Shown piece after piece: positions 35,242-43,657 of a stretch of 64,000 bases of DNA (its first letter is position 1; every line of letters begins with the position of its first letter). The position numbers and the translations under genes are program-made. This stretch comes from an uncultured Oscillospiraceae bacterium (GTDB lineage: Bacteria > Bacillota > Clostridia > Oscillospirales > Ruminococcaceae): positions 1 through 64,000 of the forward strand of contig CASFKY010000017.1 in the NCBI GenBank assembly GCA_949295465.1, read 5' to 3'. The notes under the pieces were generated by a model that saw nothing but the letters and a program-made list of their open reading frames with translations, made no database searches and was not told the origin of the DNA.

Positions 35242-35270
35242 ATTATACTCGCCTGCCCCCGGTTTGTAAA
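35242..35270 (-). promoter_or_regulatory. promoter of the TPP-riboswitch/thiW transcript
   Basis: Minus strand: TTTACA (complement of 35265-35270), 17-base spacer, perfect TATAAT (complement of 35242-35247), directly upstream of the aptamer. Confidence 0.85.
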
Positions 35271-35373
35271 GAGCAAAAAGGCAAAAAAATTCATCAAGAC
35301 GGCTGAAAATGTCGAGTTGCACTATACAAACCGGCGAAAAATGAAAATTTTTTTGTGAATTACACAAAATATC

Positions 35374-35405
35374 TTGCAAAAACAAGCCAATCCTGATAAT
35401 ATGAT
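35374..35405 (+). promoter_or_regulatory. possible promoter of the minD-like gene
   Basis: TTGCAA at 35374-35379 with overlapping -10 candidates GATAAT (35395-35400) and TATGAT (35400-35405); spacers of 15 and 20 bases are not ideal. The region is clearly AT-rich compared with its surroundings. Confidence 0.35.
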
Positions 35406-35447
35406 AGTTAGTTGTAGTGTCCTTTGCAGAGGGAGCGGTGTCCAAAC

Positions 35448-36203
35448 ATGAGAGTGGAATCAAAGATCTGGATGATCGCTTCCGGCAAGGGCGGCACGGG
35501 GAAAAGCACGGTGTCGGTGCTGTTGGGCAGCCGTCTGGCGGCCCTGGGCAAGAAGGTCCTGCTCATCGAGCTGGACAGCGGCCTGCGCAGTGTGGACATC
35601 ATTGCGGGGGTCTACGGCAAGACCGTGTACGATATAGAGGACGTGCTGTGCGGCCGCTGCGAGGGCAGCAAGGCCGTGGTGGAAAGCCCCCTGTACCCGG
35701 GGCTCAGCGTGATTTCGGCCCCCTACGAGGGGGGCATTGTCCGGCCTCAGGCACTCAAAGTGCTCACCGATCGGATGACCGACTATTTCGACTATCTGCT
35801 GTTGGACACCGCCGCCGGTATGGGCGACGCGTTCCAGGCAGCTGCCGCGGTGAGCGGCGGAGCCCTGCTGGTGCTCACCCCCGACCCGGTGGCCCTGCGG
35901 GACGGGCGGATCGTCTCGGACGCGCTCTATGAGGGGGGCATGCGTCAGATCCGCCTGGTGATCAACCGGCTCACCGGCTCTTCCTTCAGGGGGGGCGCCG
36001 TGCGGGATCTGGACGAGTGCATCGACACGGTGGGCGCCCAGCTCATCGCCGTCATCCCGGAGAGCAGGCAGGTGCAGCAGGCGGCTGCCGGCTCCACCGC
36101 CCTGGAGGGGGGCAACCTGGCCTTCACCGCACTGGACCGGCTGGCCCAGCGGCTGGAGGGCAAGCGGATGCCCCTGGCCGTGCCCCGCACCGGCGTGGGC
36201 TGA
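35448..36203 (+). CDS. MinD/ParA-family ATPase
   Basis: A 251-residue P-loop ATPase of the MinD type. The deviant Walker A is ASGKGGTGKSTVS, the A' region is LIELDSGLRSVDI (as in MinD) and Walker B is LLLDTAAGM. MinD normally binds membrane and MinC to block polar division. Here no minC or minE is adjacent, and the C-terminus (KRMPLAVPRTGVG) does not look like the usual amphipathic membrane-targeting helix. The ATG at 35448 has GAGGGAG upstream. It precedes mgsA, as minD-region genes do in clostridia. Confidence 0.82.
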   Translation: MRVESKIWMIASGKGGTGKSTVSVLLGSRLAALGKKVLLIELDSGLRSVDIIAGVYGKTVYDIEDVLCGRCEGSKAVVESPLYPGLSVISAPYEGGIVRPQALKVLTDRMTDYFDYLLLDTAAGMGDAFQAAAAVSGGALLVLTPDPVALRDGRIVSDALYEGGMRQIRLVINRLTGSSFRGGAVRDLDECIDTVGAQLIAVIPESRQVQQAAAGSTALEGGNLAFTALDRLAQRLEGKRMPLAVPRTGVG

Positions 36204-36270
36204 AACGGCCGGATTTTCTGCGAGCGTACAACGAATTCAGTATAAAGAGCAAGACGGGAGTGTGTAAGAA

Positions 36271-36675
36271 ATGAACATTGCACTGATCGCCCATGATTCC
36301 AAAAAAGAACTGATGGTTCAGTTTTGTATTGCGTACTGTCGGGTCCTGAGTCAACATACCCTGGTGGCCACCGGCACCACCGGCAAACTGGTGAGCGAGG
36401 CCACCGGCCTGCCCATCCAGCGGTTTTTGTCCGGCACTCACGGGGGCGACCAGCAGATCGCGGCCCGCATCGCCTGCAACGAGATCGATCTGCTGTTGTT
36501 TTTCAGGGACCCCATCAACGCAAAACCCACCGAACCCAATGAGATGAACCTGCTGCGGCTGTGCGATGTGCACAACATCCCCATTGCCACCAACATTGCC
36601 ACCGCCGAGGTGCTCATCCACGGGCTGGAGCGGGGCGATCTGGACTGGCGCACCATCCTGAACCCGCAGGGATAA
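36271..36675 (+). CDS. mgsA: Methylglyoxal synthase
   Basis: A 134-residue enzyme converting dihydroxyacetone phosphate to methylglyoxal and phosphate, a bypass used when sugar phosphates build up. Family strings are present: [10 protein letters not shown], the phosphate-binding [21 protein letters not shown] with the catalytic aspartate, FFRDP and [12 protein letters not shown]. Length is normal. It sits 67 bases after the MinD-like gene and probably shares its transcript, ending at the terminator at 36702. Confidence 0.95.
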   Translation: MNIALIAHDSKKELMVQFCIAYCRVLSQHTLVATGTTGKLVSEATGLPIQRFLSGTHGGDQQIAARIACNEIDLLLFFRDPINAKPTEPNEMNLLRLCDVHNIPIATNIATAEVLIHGLERGDLDWRTILNPQG

Positions 36676-36701
36676 AAACGGGAATCGTAGTATTTGGGAA
36701 A

Positions 36702-36732
36702 GGCTCCGCGCGCTGGCGCGGGGCCTTTTTTT
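36702..36732 (+). terminator. Rho-independent terminator after mgsA
   Basis: GGCTCCGCGC / GCGCGGGGCC stem followed by seven T. Confidence 0.9.
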
Positions 36733-36757
36733 GCGGGGCCGCCCCGGGCGGCCGCCC

Positions 36758-36786
36758 TTGTCAACAGGGGGGGAAAACGGTATAAT
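36758..36786 (+). promoter_or_regulatory. aspS promoter
   Basis: TTGTCA at 36758-36763, 17-base spacer, perfect TATAAT at 36781-36786; 77 bases before aspS. No T-box is seen in the short leader. Confidence 0.85.
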
Positions 36787-36862
36787 AAACAATACGCTGA
36801 AAAAGCATGAAATCGCAATCCGGCGGCCTTTCGGGGCCCCTGAATGGAAAGAGGAACAAAGT

Positions 36863-38650
36863 ATGGAAACGATGGGAAATCTGCGCCGCACCCGCTATTG
36901 CGGCGAGGTGAGCCTGGCCGACGCGGGCAGCGAGATGGTGGTGGCCGGTTCGGTGGCCAAAAGCCGGGACAAGGGCGGCATCATCTTCTGTGATCTGCGG
37001 GACACCACCGGCATTTTGCAGCTGGTGTTTGACGACGGCACCCCCGCCGAGGTGTTCCACAAGGCCCAGAGCCTGCGCAGCGAGTATGTGGTGATCGCCA
37101 AGGGCACTCTGCGGGAGCGGGCCGCCAAGACCGATAAGATCGCCACCGGCGATGTGGAGCTGTATGTGAGCGAGCTGCGGGTCCTCAGTGAGGCCGAGAC
37201 TCCTCCCTTCGAGATCCGGGACGAGGTGCAGGTGAAGGATGAGCTGCGGCTGAAGTATCGGTATCTGGACCTGCGCCGCCCGGTAATGCACCAGCCCCTG
37301 GTGCTGCGCAGCAAGATCTGCCAGATCGTGCGCAACTACTTCTGCGACAACCACTTCTGCGAGATCGAGACCCCCATGCTCATCAAGTCCACGCCGGAGG
37401 GCGCCCGGGATTACCTGGTGCCCAGCCGGGTGCAGCCGGGGCATTTCTATGCCCTGCCCCAGTCGCCCCAGCTCTACAAGCAGATCCTGATGCTCTCGGG
37501 CTTTGATCGGTATTTTCAGATCGCCCGCTGCTTTAGGGATGAGGACCTGCGGGCTGACCGGCAGCCCGAGTTCACCCAGATCGACGAGGAGATGAGCTTC
37601 GTCACCGAAGAGGACATCATGACCCTCAACGAGGGGCTGCTGAAAAAGCTGTGGAAGGAGATGCTGGGCATCGAGCTCACCACCCCCTTCCAGCGGATGC
37701 CCTGGGACGAGGCCATGGCCCGCTTTGGCAGCGACAAGCCGGATACCCGTTTTGGGCTGGAGATCCAGGATGTGTCCGGGGTGCTGGCCCACAGCCAGTT
37801 TGCCCCCTTCAAGGCGGCGCTGGAGGCCGGCGGCAGCGTGCGGCTGATCAACTGCAAGGGCTTGGCCGACAAGCTCACCCGCAAGAACATCGACAAGCTG
37901 GTGGAGGTTGCCAAGACCTACGGCGCCAAGGGGCTGGCCTACACCCGCCTCACCGCCGAGGCCGAGACCTCCAGCTTTGAAAAGTTCCTCACCGAGGAGG
38001 AAAAGAGCGCCCTGCGCGCCGCCGCCGGCGCCGAGACCGGGGACGTACTGCTGGTGTGCAGCGACGCCAAGTGGCAGCGGTGCTGCACCGTGCTGGGCCA
38101 GGTGCGCCTGGAGGTGGGCCGCAAGTACGGCCTCATTGACGAGAACAAGTTCAACTTCCTCTGGGTCACCAACTTCCCCCTCTTTGAGTACAGCGAGGAG
38201 GAGGGCCGCTGGATGGCCATGCACCATCCCTTCACCATGCCCACTCCCGAGAGCATCCCCCTGCTGGAGAGCGACCCGGGCAAGTGCTATGCCATCGCCT
38301 ATGACATCGTGCTGAACGGTGTGGAGCTGGGCGGCGGTTCCATCCGGGTGAACGACCCCGAATTGCAGGACAAGATGTTCCACGCCCTGGGCTTCACCGA
38401 GGAGCGGGCCCGGGAGAGCTTCGGCTTCTTGATGGACGCCTACCGCTACGGTGCGCCCCCTCACGGCGGCATGGCCTACGGGCTGGACCGGCTGGTGATG
38501 CTGATGCTGAAGAAGGATTCCATCCGGGATGTGATCGCCTTCCCCAAGGTGCAGAACGCCGGCGAGGTGATGAGCGGCTGCCCCGAGCAGGTGGACGAAA
38601 AGCAGCTGAGGGAACTTTCCATCGCCTGCGTGGCCCCCGAAAAAGATTAA
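36863..38650 (+). CDS. aspS: Aspartyl-tRNA synthetase (bacterial type)
   Basis: A 595-residue class II synthetase. The order is an N-terminal OB-fold anticodon-binding domain (GSVAKSRDKGGIIFCDLRD), class II motif 1 (RSKICQIVRNYFCDNHFCEIETP region), motif 2 (CFRDEDLRADRQPEFTQID), a bacterial GAD insertion (about 290-420) and motif 3 (GGMAYGLDRLVM). The ATG at 36863 follows AAAGAGGAA. A sodium-dependent transporter starts 22 bases downstream. Whether the enzyme is discriminating or also charges tRNA-Asn cannot be told here. Confidence 0.96.
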   Translation: METMGNLRRTRYCGEVSLADAGSEMVVAGSVAKSRDKGGIIFCDLRDTTGILQLVFDDGTPAEVFHKAQSLRSEYVVIAKGTLRERAAKTDKIATGDVELYVSELRVLSEAETPPFEIRDEVQVKDELRLKYRYLDLRRPVMHQPLVLRSKICQIVRNYFCDNHFCEIETPMLIKSTPEGARDYLVPSRVQPGHFYALPQSPQLYKQILMLSGFDRYFQIARCFRDEDLRADRQPEFTQIDEEMSFVTEEDIMTLNEGLLKKLWKEMLGIELTTPFQRMPWDEAMARFGSDKPDTRFGLEIQDVSGVLAHSQFAPFKAALEAGGSVRLINCKGLADKLTRKNIDKLVEVAKTYGAKGLAYTRLTAEAETSSFEKFLTEEEKSALRAAAGAETGDVLLVCSDAKWQRCCTVLGQVRLEVGRKYGLIDENKFNFLWVTNFPLFEYSEEEGRWMAMHHPFTMPTPESIPLLESDPGKCYAIAYDIVLNGVELGGGSIRVNDPELQDKMFHALGFTEERARESFGFLMDAYRYGAPPHGGMAYGLDRLVMLMLKKDSIRDVIAFPKVQNAGEVMSGCPEQVDEKQLRELSIACVAPEKD

Positions 38651-38672
38651 AGAAAGGTTTTTGTACGAGAGC

Positions 38673-40073
38673 ATGAGCAACAAAAACAGCTTGGAGAACA
38701 GGGATGGTTTCCGCAGCCGCTGGGGGTTCACCCTGGCCTGCATCGGCTCGGCCGTGGGCATGGGCAATATCTGGCGGTTCCCCATCATGGTGTCCCAGTA
38801 CGGGGGCATGACCTTTTTGCTGCCCTACTTCCTCTTTGTGTTCCTCATCAGTTCCACCGGCGTCATTGAGGAGTTTGCCCTGGGCCGCGTCGCCGGCGCC
38901 GGCCCCATCGGGGCTTTCGGCTACTGCACCGGCCAGCGCACCGGCAAAAAGAGGCCCGGCGAGCTGGTGGGCCTTTTGCCGGTTCTCGGCTCCCTCATGC
39001 TGGCCATCGGCTATACGGTGGTGGTGGGCTGGATCTTCAAGTACACCTTTATGGCTTTGGGCGGCGGGCTGTACGGCCTGGGCGCCGACATGAACGCCAT
39101 TGTGGACACCTTCAACGCCGCGGCCCCCGGCTCCGACTCGCTGCCCCAGGCAGTGGGCATGATGCTGAGCGGCGGCCTGTTCAGTGTGGGCAACAGCGCC
39201 TGGCAGGTGGTGGGCTTGGTTGTCTCTTTGGCCATCATCGCCATGGGCATCGCCGGCGGCATCGAAAAGGCCAACAAGTTCATGATGCCGGTGCTCTTCT
39301 TTTTGTTTGTGGTGCTGGGGGTGTACATCTTCTTTCTGCCCGGCTCCGGGGCGGGGTACTCCTACATCTTCCGGCTGGACCCCGCCGGCCTGCTCAACTG
39401 GAAAGTGTGGATCTTTGCCTTCGGGCAGGCCTTCTTCTCTCTCTCGGTGGCGGGCAACGGCTCGGTGATCTACGGCTCCTACCTGGGCAAAAACGAGGAC
39501 CTGGTGGTCTCGGCCCGCAATGTTGCGGTGTTCGACACCATTGCCGCCCTGCTGGCCGCCTTCGTCATCATTCCCGCCATGGCGGCGGGCGGAGGCGATC
39601 TCTCCACCAGCGGCCCCGGCCTCATGTTCATCTACCTGGTCAACGTCTTCAACGCCATGCCCGGCGGCCGGGTGGTGGGGCTGGTCTTCTTTGTCTGCGT
39701 ACTGTTTGCGGGGGTCACCTCCCTCATCAACCTGTACGAGACCCCCGTGGCCGCCTTACAGGAGCGGCTGGGCTTCAAGCGGCTGCCCGCCGTGGCCCTT
39801 ATCGGGGTGCTGGGGTGCCTTGTCTCCCTGCTCATCCAGCCCTGGACCAGCCAGTGGATGGACATGGTCTCCATCTACATCTGCCCGCTGGGCGCCATGC
39901 TGGCCGGCATCATGTTCTTCTGGGTGCTCCAGGAGGAAAAAGGCCGGGCGGCCGTCAACCAGGGCGCCCGCAAGCCGGTGCGGGAGAGCTTCTTTGTGCT
40001 GGGGCGGTTTGTCTATGTGCCCCTGGCCCTCATTGCCCTCATTGCGGGCGCGGTGCTGGGCGGCATCGGCTGA
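38673..40073 (+). CDS. Sodium-dependent transporter (NSS/SNF family)
   Basis: A 466-residue secondary transporter of the neurotransmitter:sodium symporter family (LeuT fold), with about eleven or twelve membrane helices. Helix 1 shows FTLACIGSAVGMGNIWRFP, the sodium and substrate site, and helix 6 region FGQAFFSLSVAGNGSVIYGSY is typical. The substrate is likely an amino acid or related compound (inference). The start is uncertain: ATG 38673 lies 15 bases after AAAGG; TTG 38661 is too close. It follows aspS on the same transcript. Confidence 0.9.
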   Translation: MSNKNSLENRDGFRSRWGFTLACIGSAVGMGNIWRFPIMVSQYGGMTFLLPYFLFVFLISSTGVIEEFALGRVAGAGPIGAFGYCTGQRTGKKRPGELVGLLPVLGSLMLAIGYTVVVGWIFKYTFMALGGGLYGLGADMNAIVDTFNAAAPGSDSLPQAVGMMLSGGLFSVGNSAWQVVGLVVSLAIIAMGIAGGIEKANKFMMPVLFFLFVVLGVYIFFLPGSGAGYSYIFRLDPAGLLNWKVWIFAFGQAFFSLSVAGNGSVIYGSYLGKNEDLVVSARNVAVFDTIAALLAAFVIIPAMAAGGGDLSTSGPGLMFIYLVNVFNAMPGGRVVGLVFFVCVLFAGVTSLINLYETPVAALQERLGFKRLPAVALIGVLGCLVSLLIQPWTSQWMDMVSIYICPLGAMLAGIMFFWVLQEEKGRAAVNQGARKPVRESFFVLGRFVYVPLALIALIAGAVLGGIG

Positions 40074-40174
40074 GCGGCTCCTGCCCTCGGCTGCCGGCTG
40101 CCCTCGCCATTGGCGCTGCGGCCATTGCCGCCGGCAGGCCTCGCGGCCCCTTTCTTGAATTTAAATCTTCCGCC

Positions 40175-40207
40175 TTCCCGGCCCCGAGGGAGGGGCCGGG
40201 AATTTTT
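40175..40207 (+). terminator. Rho-independent terminator after the NSS transporter
   Basis: TTCCCGGCCCC / GGGGCCGGGAA stem with five T. Confidence 0.9.
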
Positions 40208-40218
40208 CGCCCCATATT

Positions 40219-40290
40219 TTGACAAATTGTAGAAACCCCTTGACGGCAAAAGTGAAACCTTTTATCCTTGAATTAGACGATTTGTAGAAA
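40219..40290 (+). promoter_or_regulatory. Promoter and putative BlaI-type operators of the importer operon
   Basis: TTGACG at 40240-40245 and TATCCT at 40263-40268 are 17 bases apart. The string TTGTAGAAA occurs twice, at 40227-40235 (within the near-palindrome GACAAATTGTAG) and at 40282-40290, flanking the promoter. BlaI/MecI repressors bind TGTA-containing dyads, so these are candidate operators for the repressor encoded just downstream. Confidence 0.5.
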
Positions 40291-40304
40291 AGAGGCGTTC
40301 TGAA

Positions 40305-40667
40305 ATGCGCTTGTCCACGGCGGAATACGAGATCATGCAGCTGATCTGGAGCATGGAGGGCCCGGCCACCAGCGCCGACCTGGAGCCCTTAAGCCGGCAG
40401 CGGGGGTGGAAGGCCCCCACCGTGGCCACTTTTTTGAAGCGGCTGTGTGAAAAAGGGGTGCTCCTCAGCGAGAAGGAGGGGGGCCGGCGGCTGTATCGGC
40501 CCGCCCTCAGCCGACAGGAGTTTGCCGGCCGGCAGGCCCGAACCTTTGTGGAGGAGTGGTACGGTGGCCGGGTGAGCGACCTGGTGGCGGGGCTCAGCGG
40601 TCAGGGAGCTCTCTCGGAGCAGGAAAAAGCCCGGCTGCGCCAATTGCTGGAAGGGGACTTCCAATGA
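40305..40667 (+). CDS. BlaI/MecI/CopY family transcriptional repressor
   Basis: A 120-residue winged-helix repressor. It starts RLSTAEYEIMQLIWSMEGPAT and continues through the recognition helix region (WKAPTVATFLKRLCEKGVL) and the wing (GGRRLYRPALS), as in BlaI. The C-terminal half is a dimerisation helix pair. BlaI-type repressors are inactivated by cleavage triggered by an M56 membrane protease, and such a protease is encoded next, overlapping by 4 bases (ATGA). Repeats around the promoter suggest autoregulation. Confidence 0.9.
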   Translation: MRLSTAEYEIMQLIWSMEGPATSADLEPLSRQRGWKAPTVATFLKRLCEKGVLLSEKEGGRRLYRPALSRQEFAGRQARTFVEEWYGGRVSDLVAGLSGQGALSEQEKARLRQLLEGDFQ

Positions 40668-42097
40668 GCGGGGCGTTCTGGGGCTGGGCCCTGCCCCTGG
40701 CCCTGGCGGGGGCACCGGCGGCGCTTTTGCTGCTGGCGCTGGCCCGCAAAGAAAACTGCCTGCCCCCCTGGGTCTGGTGCGGGGCGCTGGCCCTGCGGCT
40801 TTTGCCCCTGAGCCTGCCGGCGGGCGGGGCCGGGAAGGCCGGGATCGGCCAGGCCCTGGCCAACGGGGGTACCCTGGCCGGCGAAGAGCCGGCAAAAGCG
40901 GTCTTCCGGCTTGCCTCGGCCCCGGCCCTGGGGAGGCTGCCGGAGCTGGCCGGCTGGTTCTGGCTGGCGGGGGTATTGGTCCTGGCGGCCTGGAAAGGGG
41001 CGGGCTGGCTGAAATTGTGCGCAGGGCTTTGGCGCAGCCGCCGCCCTGCCGGCGAGGACCTTTGCCGGGAATGGGCCATGGCCCTGGGCCGGCCCGGTCG
41101 GGTCTGGCTGCTGGAGGGGGAGGGCCAGCCCTTTGTGGCGGGGCTTTTTCGGCCGGCCCTCTATCTGCCCCGGCAAAGCCGGGATGCGCAGCGGCAGGGC
41201 TGGGTGCTGAGCCACGAGGCGGCCCACCTGCGCCGGGGGCACCTCTGGCTCAAGGCCCTGGGCGGGCTGGCGGTGATTTTGTACTGGTTTGATCCCCTGG
41301 CCTGGGTGATGCGCCGCCGGCTGGACGAGGCCTGTGAGGTGGAGAGCGATGAGGCCGTGTGCAGGGAGATGGGCCCGGAGGGGCGGCGGGCATATGCCGG
41401 GCTGCTGCTGGCCTATGCGGAAAAGGCCCCGGGGCCGGGGGGCAGCGGCTTTTCCCGCCGGGGCCGCCAGCTGGAGACCCGCATCCTGGCCCTGCGCCGG
41501 GGGAAGGCAGGCCGTGGGCGGCGGTGGCTGTTTTCGGCGCTGGCCCTGGCCCTGCTGCTGGGCTGCCTGCCGGTGCAGGCCCTCTGCCGGCAGGAGATGG
41601 CCGGGCTTGAAGAGGGGGCCCGGCTGCTGCGGGGCGCCTTAAGCCGGCCCGAAAACTTCCTGCCGGGGCAGGACCAGCCCGCCGGCAGCCTGGAAGAGCC
41701 GGAAAAGCTGCTGCGGCTGGAATGGCCGGTGGAGGAGTATCGGTACTGCTCCCGGTCCCAGGTGTCGGGGCTATCCATTGTGGCCGAGCCGGGCGCCCTC
41801 ATCACCGCGGCGGCCGACGGGGTGGTGCTGGCCGCCGGCGAGACCGGGGACCAGGGCCTGACCCTGGTGCTGGTGCACGGGCTGGAGCCGGACCTTTCCA
41901 CCAGTTACGGCCACTGTTCTCAGCTGCTGGTGGAGCCGGGCCAGTGGGTGCGGGCGGGCCAGCCCATCGCCCGGGTGGGCCAAACCGGCCTGGCCACCGG
42001 GCCCTTCTGCCGCTATCAGGTGCGCATTGAGGGCAAGCTCTACCCGCCCGCCCTCTGGCACCCGGACAAGCTGCCCCAATTGGAGGGCGGCGACTGA
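40664..42097 (+). CDS. M56 (BlaR1-like) membrane metalloprotease fused to a degenerate LytM/M23 domain
   Basis: A 477-residue protein. Membrane helices lie at about 5-27, 34-52 and 95-115. A cytoplasmic M56 protease has HEAAH at 184-188 and the glutamate in EACEVESDEA (222-231), with another membrane segment at 286-308. The extracytoplasmic part (about 365-460) has the M23/LytM fold pattern (ITAAADGVV, YGHCSQ, GQPIARVGQTG) but lacks the zinc ligands: the HxGxD region is gone and the HLH triad reads FCR. So this domain likely senses wall material rather than cutting it (inference). In BlaR1 the sensor is a beta-lactam-binding domain; here it is replaced. Confidence 0.85.
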   Translation: MSGAFWGWALPLALAGAPAALLLLALARKENCLPPWVWCGALALRLLPLSLPAGGAGKAGIGQALANGGTLAGEEPAKAVFRLASAPALGRLPELAGWFWLAGVLVLAAWKGAGWLKLCAGLWRSRRPAGEDLCREWAMALGRPGRVWLLEGEGQPFVAGLFRPALYLPRQSRDAQRQGWVLSHEAAHLRRGHLWLKALGGLAVILYWFDPLAWVMRRRLDEACEVESDEAVCREMGPEGRRAYAGLLLAYAEKAPGPGGSGFSRRGRQLETRILALRRGKAGRGRRWLFSALALALLLGCLPVQALCRQEMAGLEEGARLLRGALSRPENFLPGQDQPAGSLEEPEKLLRLEWPVEEYRYCSRSQVSGLSIVAEPGALITAAADGVVLAAGETGDQGLTLVLVHGLEPDLSTSYGHCSQLLVEPGQWVRAGQPIARVGQTGLATGPFCRYQVRIEGKLYPPALWHPDKLPQLEGGD

Positions 42098-42111
42098 AAG
42101 GAGAAACCACC

Positions 42112-43647
42112 ATGACCTACCCCAAAAAAATCCGGCTGGGGGCGGCCCTTGCAGTCTGCGCTCTTTTGGGTGCCGGCTGCGGCGGGGCGGCTGCCTCGCC
42201 GGCCTCCTCCCAACCTGCCCGGCAGGAAGAGGCCCTGGGCGGCACCCTCACCGTCTACCTGGAAAAGAGCTTTGCCGACGACACCCTGGTAAACTACCCC
42301 ATCCGTCAGGCCCTGGACGCCTTCCGCGCCCGTTACCCTCAGGTGGAGCTGGAGCTGGTGAGCCCGGTGGGGGGCGTCAGCGACGGGGAGGCCCGCCAGG
42401 CCCAGATCGAGGCCCTGAACACCCAGATCCTGGCAGGGGGCGGGCCGGATGTCTTTCTCTTCGGGCCCCGGTTCACCAGCTTCAATCTCTTCCCGGACAT
42501 GGAAAAGGCCATGCAGAACGGGGCCTTCCTGGAATGCGGGGAGCTGCTGGGGGAGTTCGGGATCGACTGCGCCGGCGGGGATTTCTGGCCGGGGATGATG
42601 GAGGCGGGCCAATGGGAGGGCGGCCAGTATATCCTGCCCCTCTCCTTTGATCTGCTGCTCTGCCTGGCCGACCGGGCTGCCCTGGAAGAGGCTGGATTTG
42701 AGAGCGGCAGCGCCGGCAGCACCGGGGAGTTTCTGGCAGAATTGGAGAGGGTGAGCAAAGAGAGCGGGGCCCCCGCCTGCTTTTGCGGGGACCTCACCTC
42801 CAACCTGGCCCTGCCCATGCTGGACGAAAAGGAGGGGAAGGTGAACCTGGACACCCGGGAGGCCCGGGAGATGCTCGAAGCCCAGAAGCGGATCACCCAG
42901 GGGGTGGACTTCCTCCTCACCGACGGGGGCAGCTATGTGGCCCAGGTGCAGCAGCTGGGGATGACCGGCTATCGCAAGGAGATGGCCCGCCAGCTTGCCG
43001 AAGGGGAATTGCTGCTCTACATAGATGACTTTGAGGGCCTCATCGACCTGGCCCGGGTGATGGAGGGGGAGAGAGGCGGGGAGATCTTTCTGCCCCTGCC
43101 CAACGAGCGGGGCGGTGTCACCGCCCAGATCCAGTGCTGGAGCGCCATCAGCGCCAACACTCAAAATCCCCGGGCGGCGGCGGCCCTGATTGCTTTTTTG
43201 CTGGATGAGGGGCAGGATATGGGCGCCTATCCCAGCACCCTGGACACCCTGCCGGTGCGCCGCTCCAGCCTGGAGCCGGCCCTCGAGGCCCTGCTGGCCC
43301 ATCGTCAAAAGATCTGGTGGCTGGACCCCACCGAGGAGCAGCAGGCCGCCTACGAGGAACTGTTCGGGGTGCCCCTGGCCAAGACCCAGGAGGAAAAAGA
43401 GGAATGGCTGGAGGGGCTGGGGCAGGACCTGGGGCTTCAGGCCCTGGGCAGCCTGGAATCGGTGCTGGGACAGATCGACGGGGTGCATCTCCAGTCCCTC
43501 TGGGTCTACTCGGTGGACCTGGGCAAAAACCCGGACGGGGACAGCCTGCTGAACGAGGCGTACCGGGAGTATCTGGGGGGCCGTATGAGCCTGGATGAGC
43601 TGATCGACACCCTCACCCCCCGGCTGGAACTCTATCTGGACGAGTGA
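42112..43647 (+). CDS. Extracellular solute-binding lipoprotein of an ABC importer
   Basis: A 511-residue family 1-type (MalE-like) binding protein. Signal peptide with lipobox LGAGC (cysteine residue 23). The N-lobe shows LGGTLTVYLEKSF and PDVFLFGPRFTSFN; the hinge region and C-lobe follow, and the C-terminal 150 residues are longer than in typical MalE. The ligand is not predictable, but neighbours suggest it may be wall-derived. The start at 42112 follows AAAGGAGAAA, 14 bases after the M56 gene. Both permeases follow at once. Confidence 0.85.
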   Translation: MTYPKKIRLGAALAVCALLGAGCGGAAASPASSQPARQEEALGGTLTVYLEKSFADDTLVNYPIRQALDAFRARYPQVELELVSPVGGVSDGEARQAQIEALNTQILAGGGPDVFLFGPRFTSFNLFPDMEKAMQNGAFLECGELLGEFGIDCAGGDFWPGMMEAGQWEGGQYILPLSFDLLLCLADRAALEEAGFESGSAGSTGEFLAELERVSKESGAPACFCGDLTSNLALPMLDEKEGKVNLDTREAREMLEAQKRITQGVDFLLTDGGSYVAQVQQLGMTGYRKEMARQLAEGELLLYIDDFEGLIDLARVMEGERGGEIFLPLPNERGGVTAQIQCWSAISANTQNPRAAAALIAFLLDEGQDMGAYPSTLDTLPVRRSSLEPALEALLAHRQKIWWLDPTEEQQAAYEELFGVPLAKTQEEKEEWLEGLGQDLGLQALGSLESVLGQIDGVHLQSLWVYSVDLGKNPDGDSLLNEAYREYLGGRMSLDELIDTLTPRLELYLDE

Positions 43648-43657
43648 GGAGGCGGCC

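Noticed and set aside
36787..36862. T-box leader before aspS
   Set aside because: The leader is about 70 bases and lacks the TGGNACCGCG string and specifier stem.
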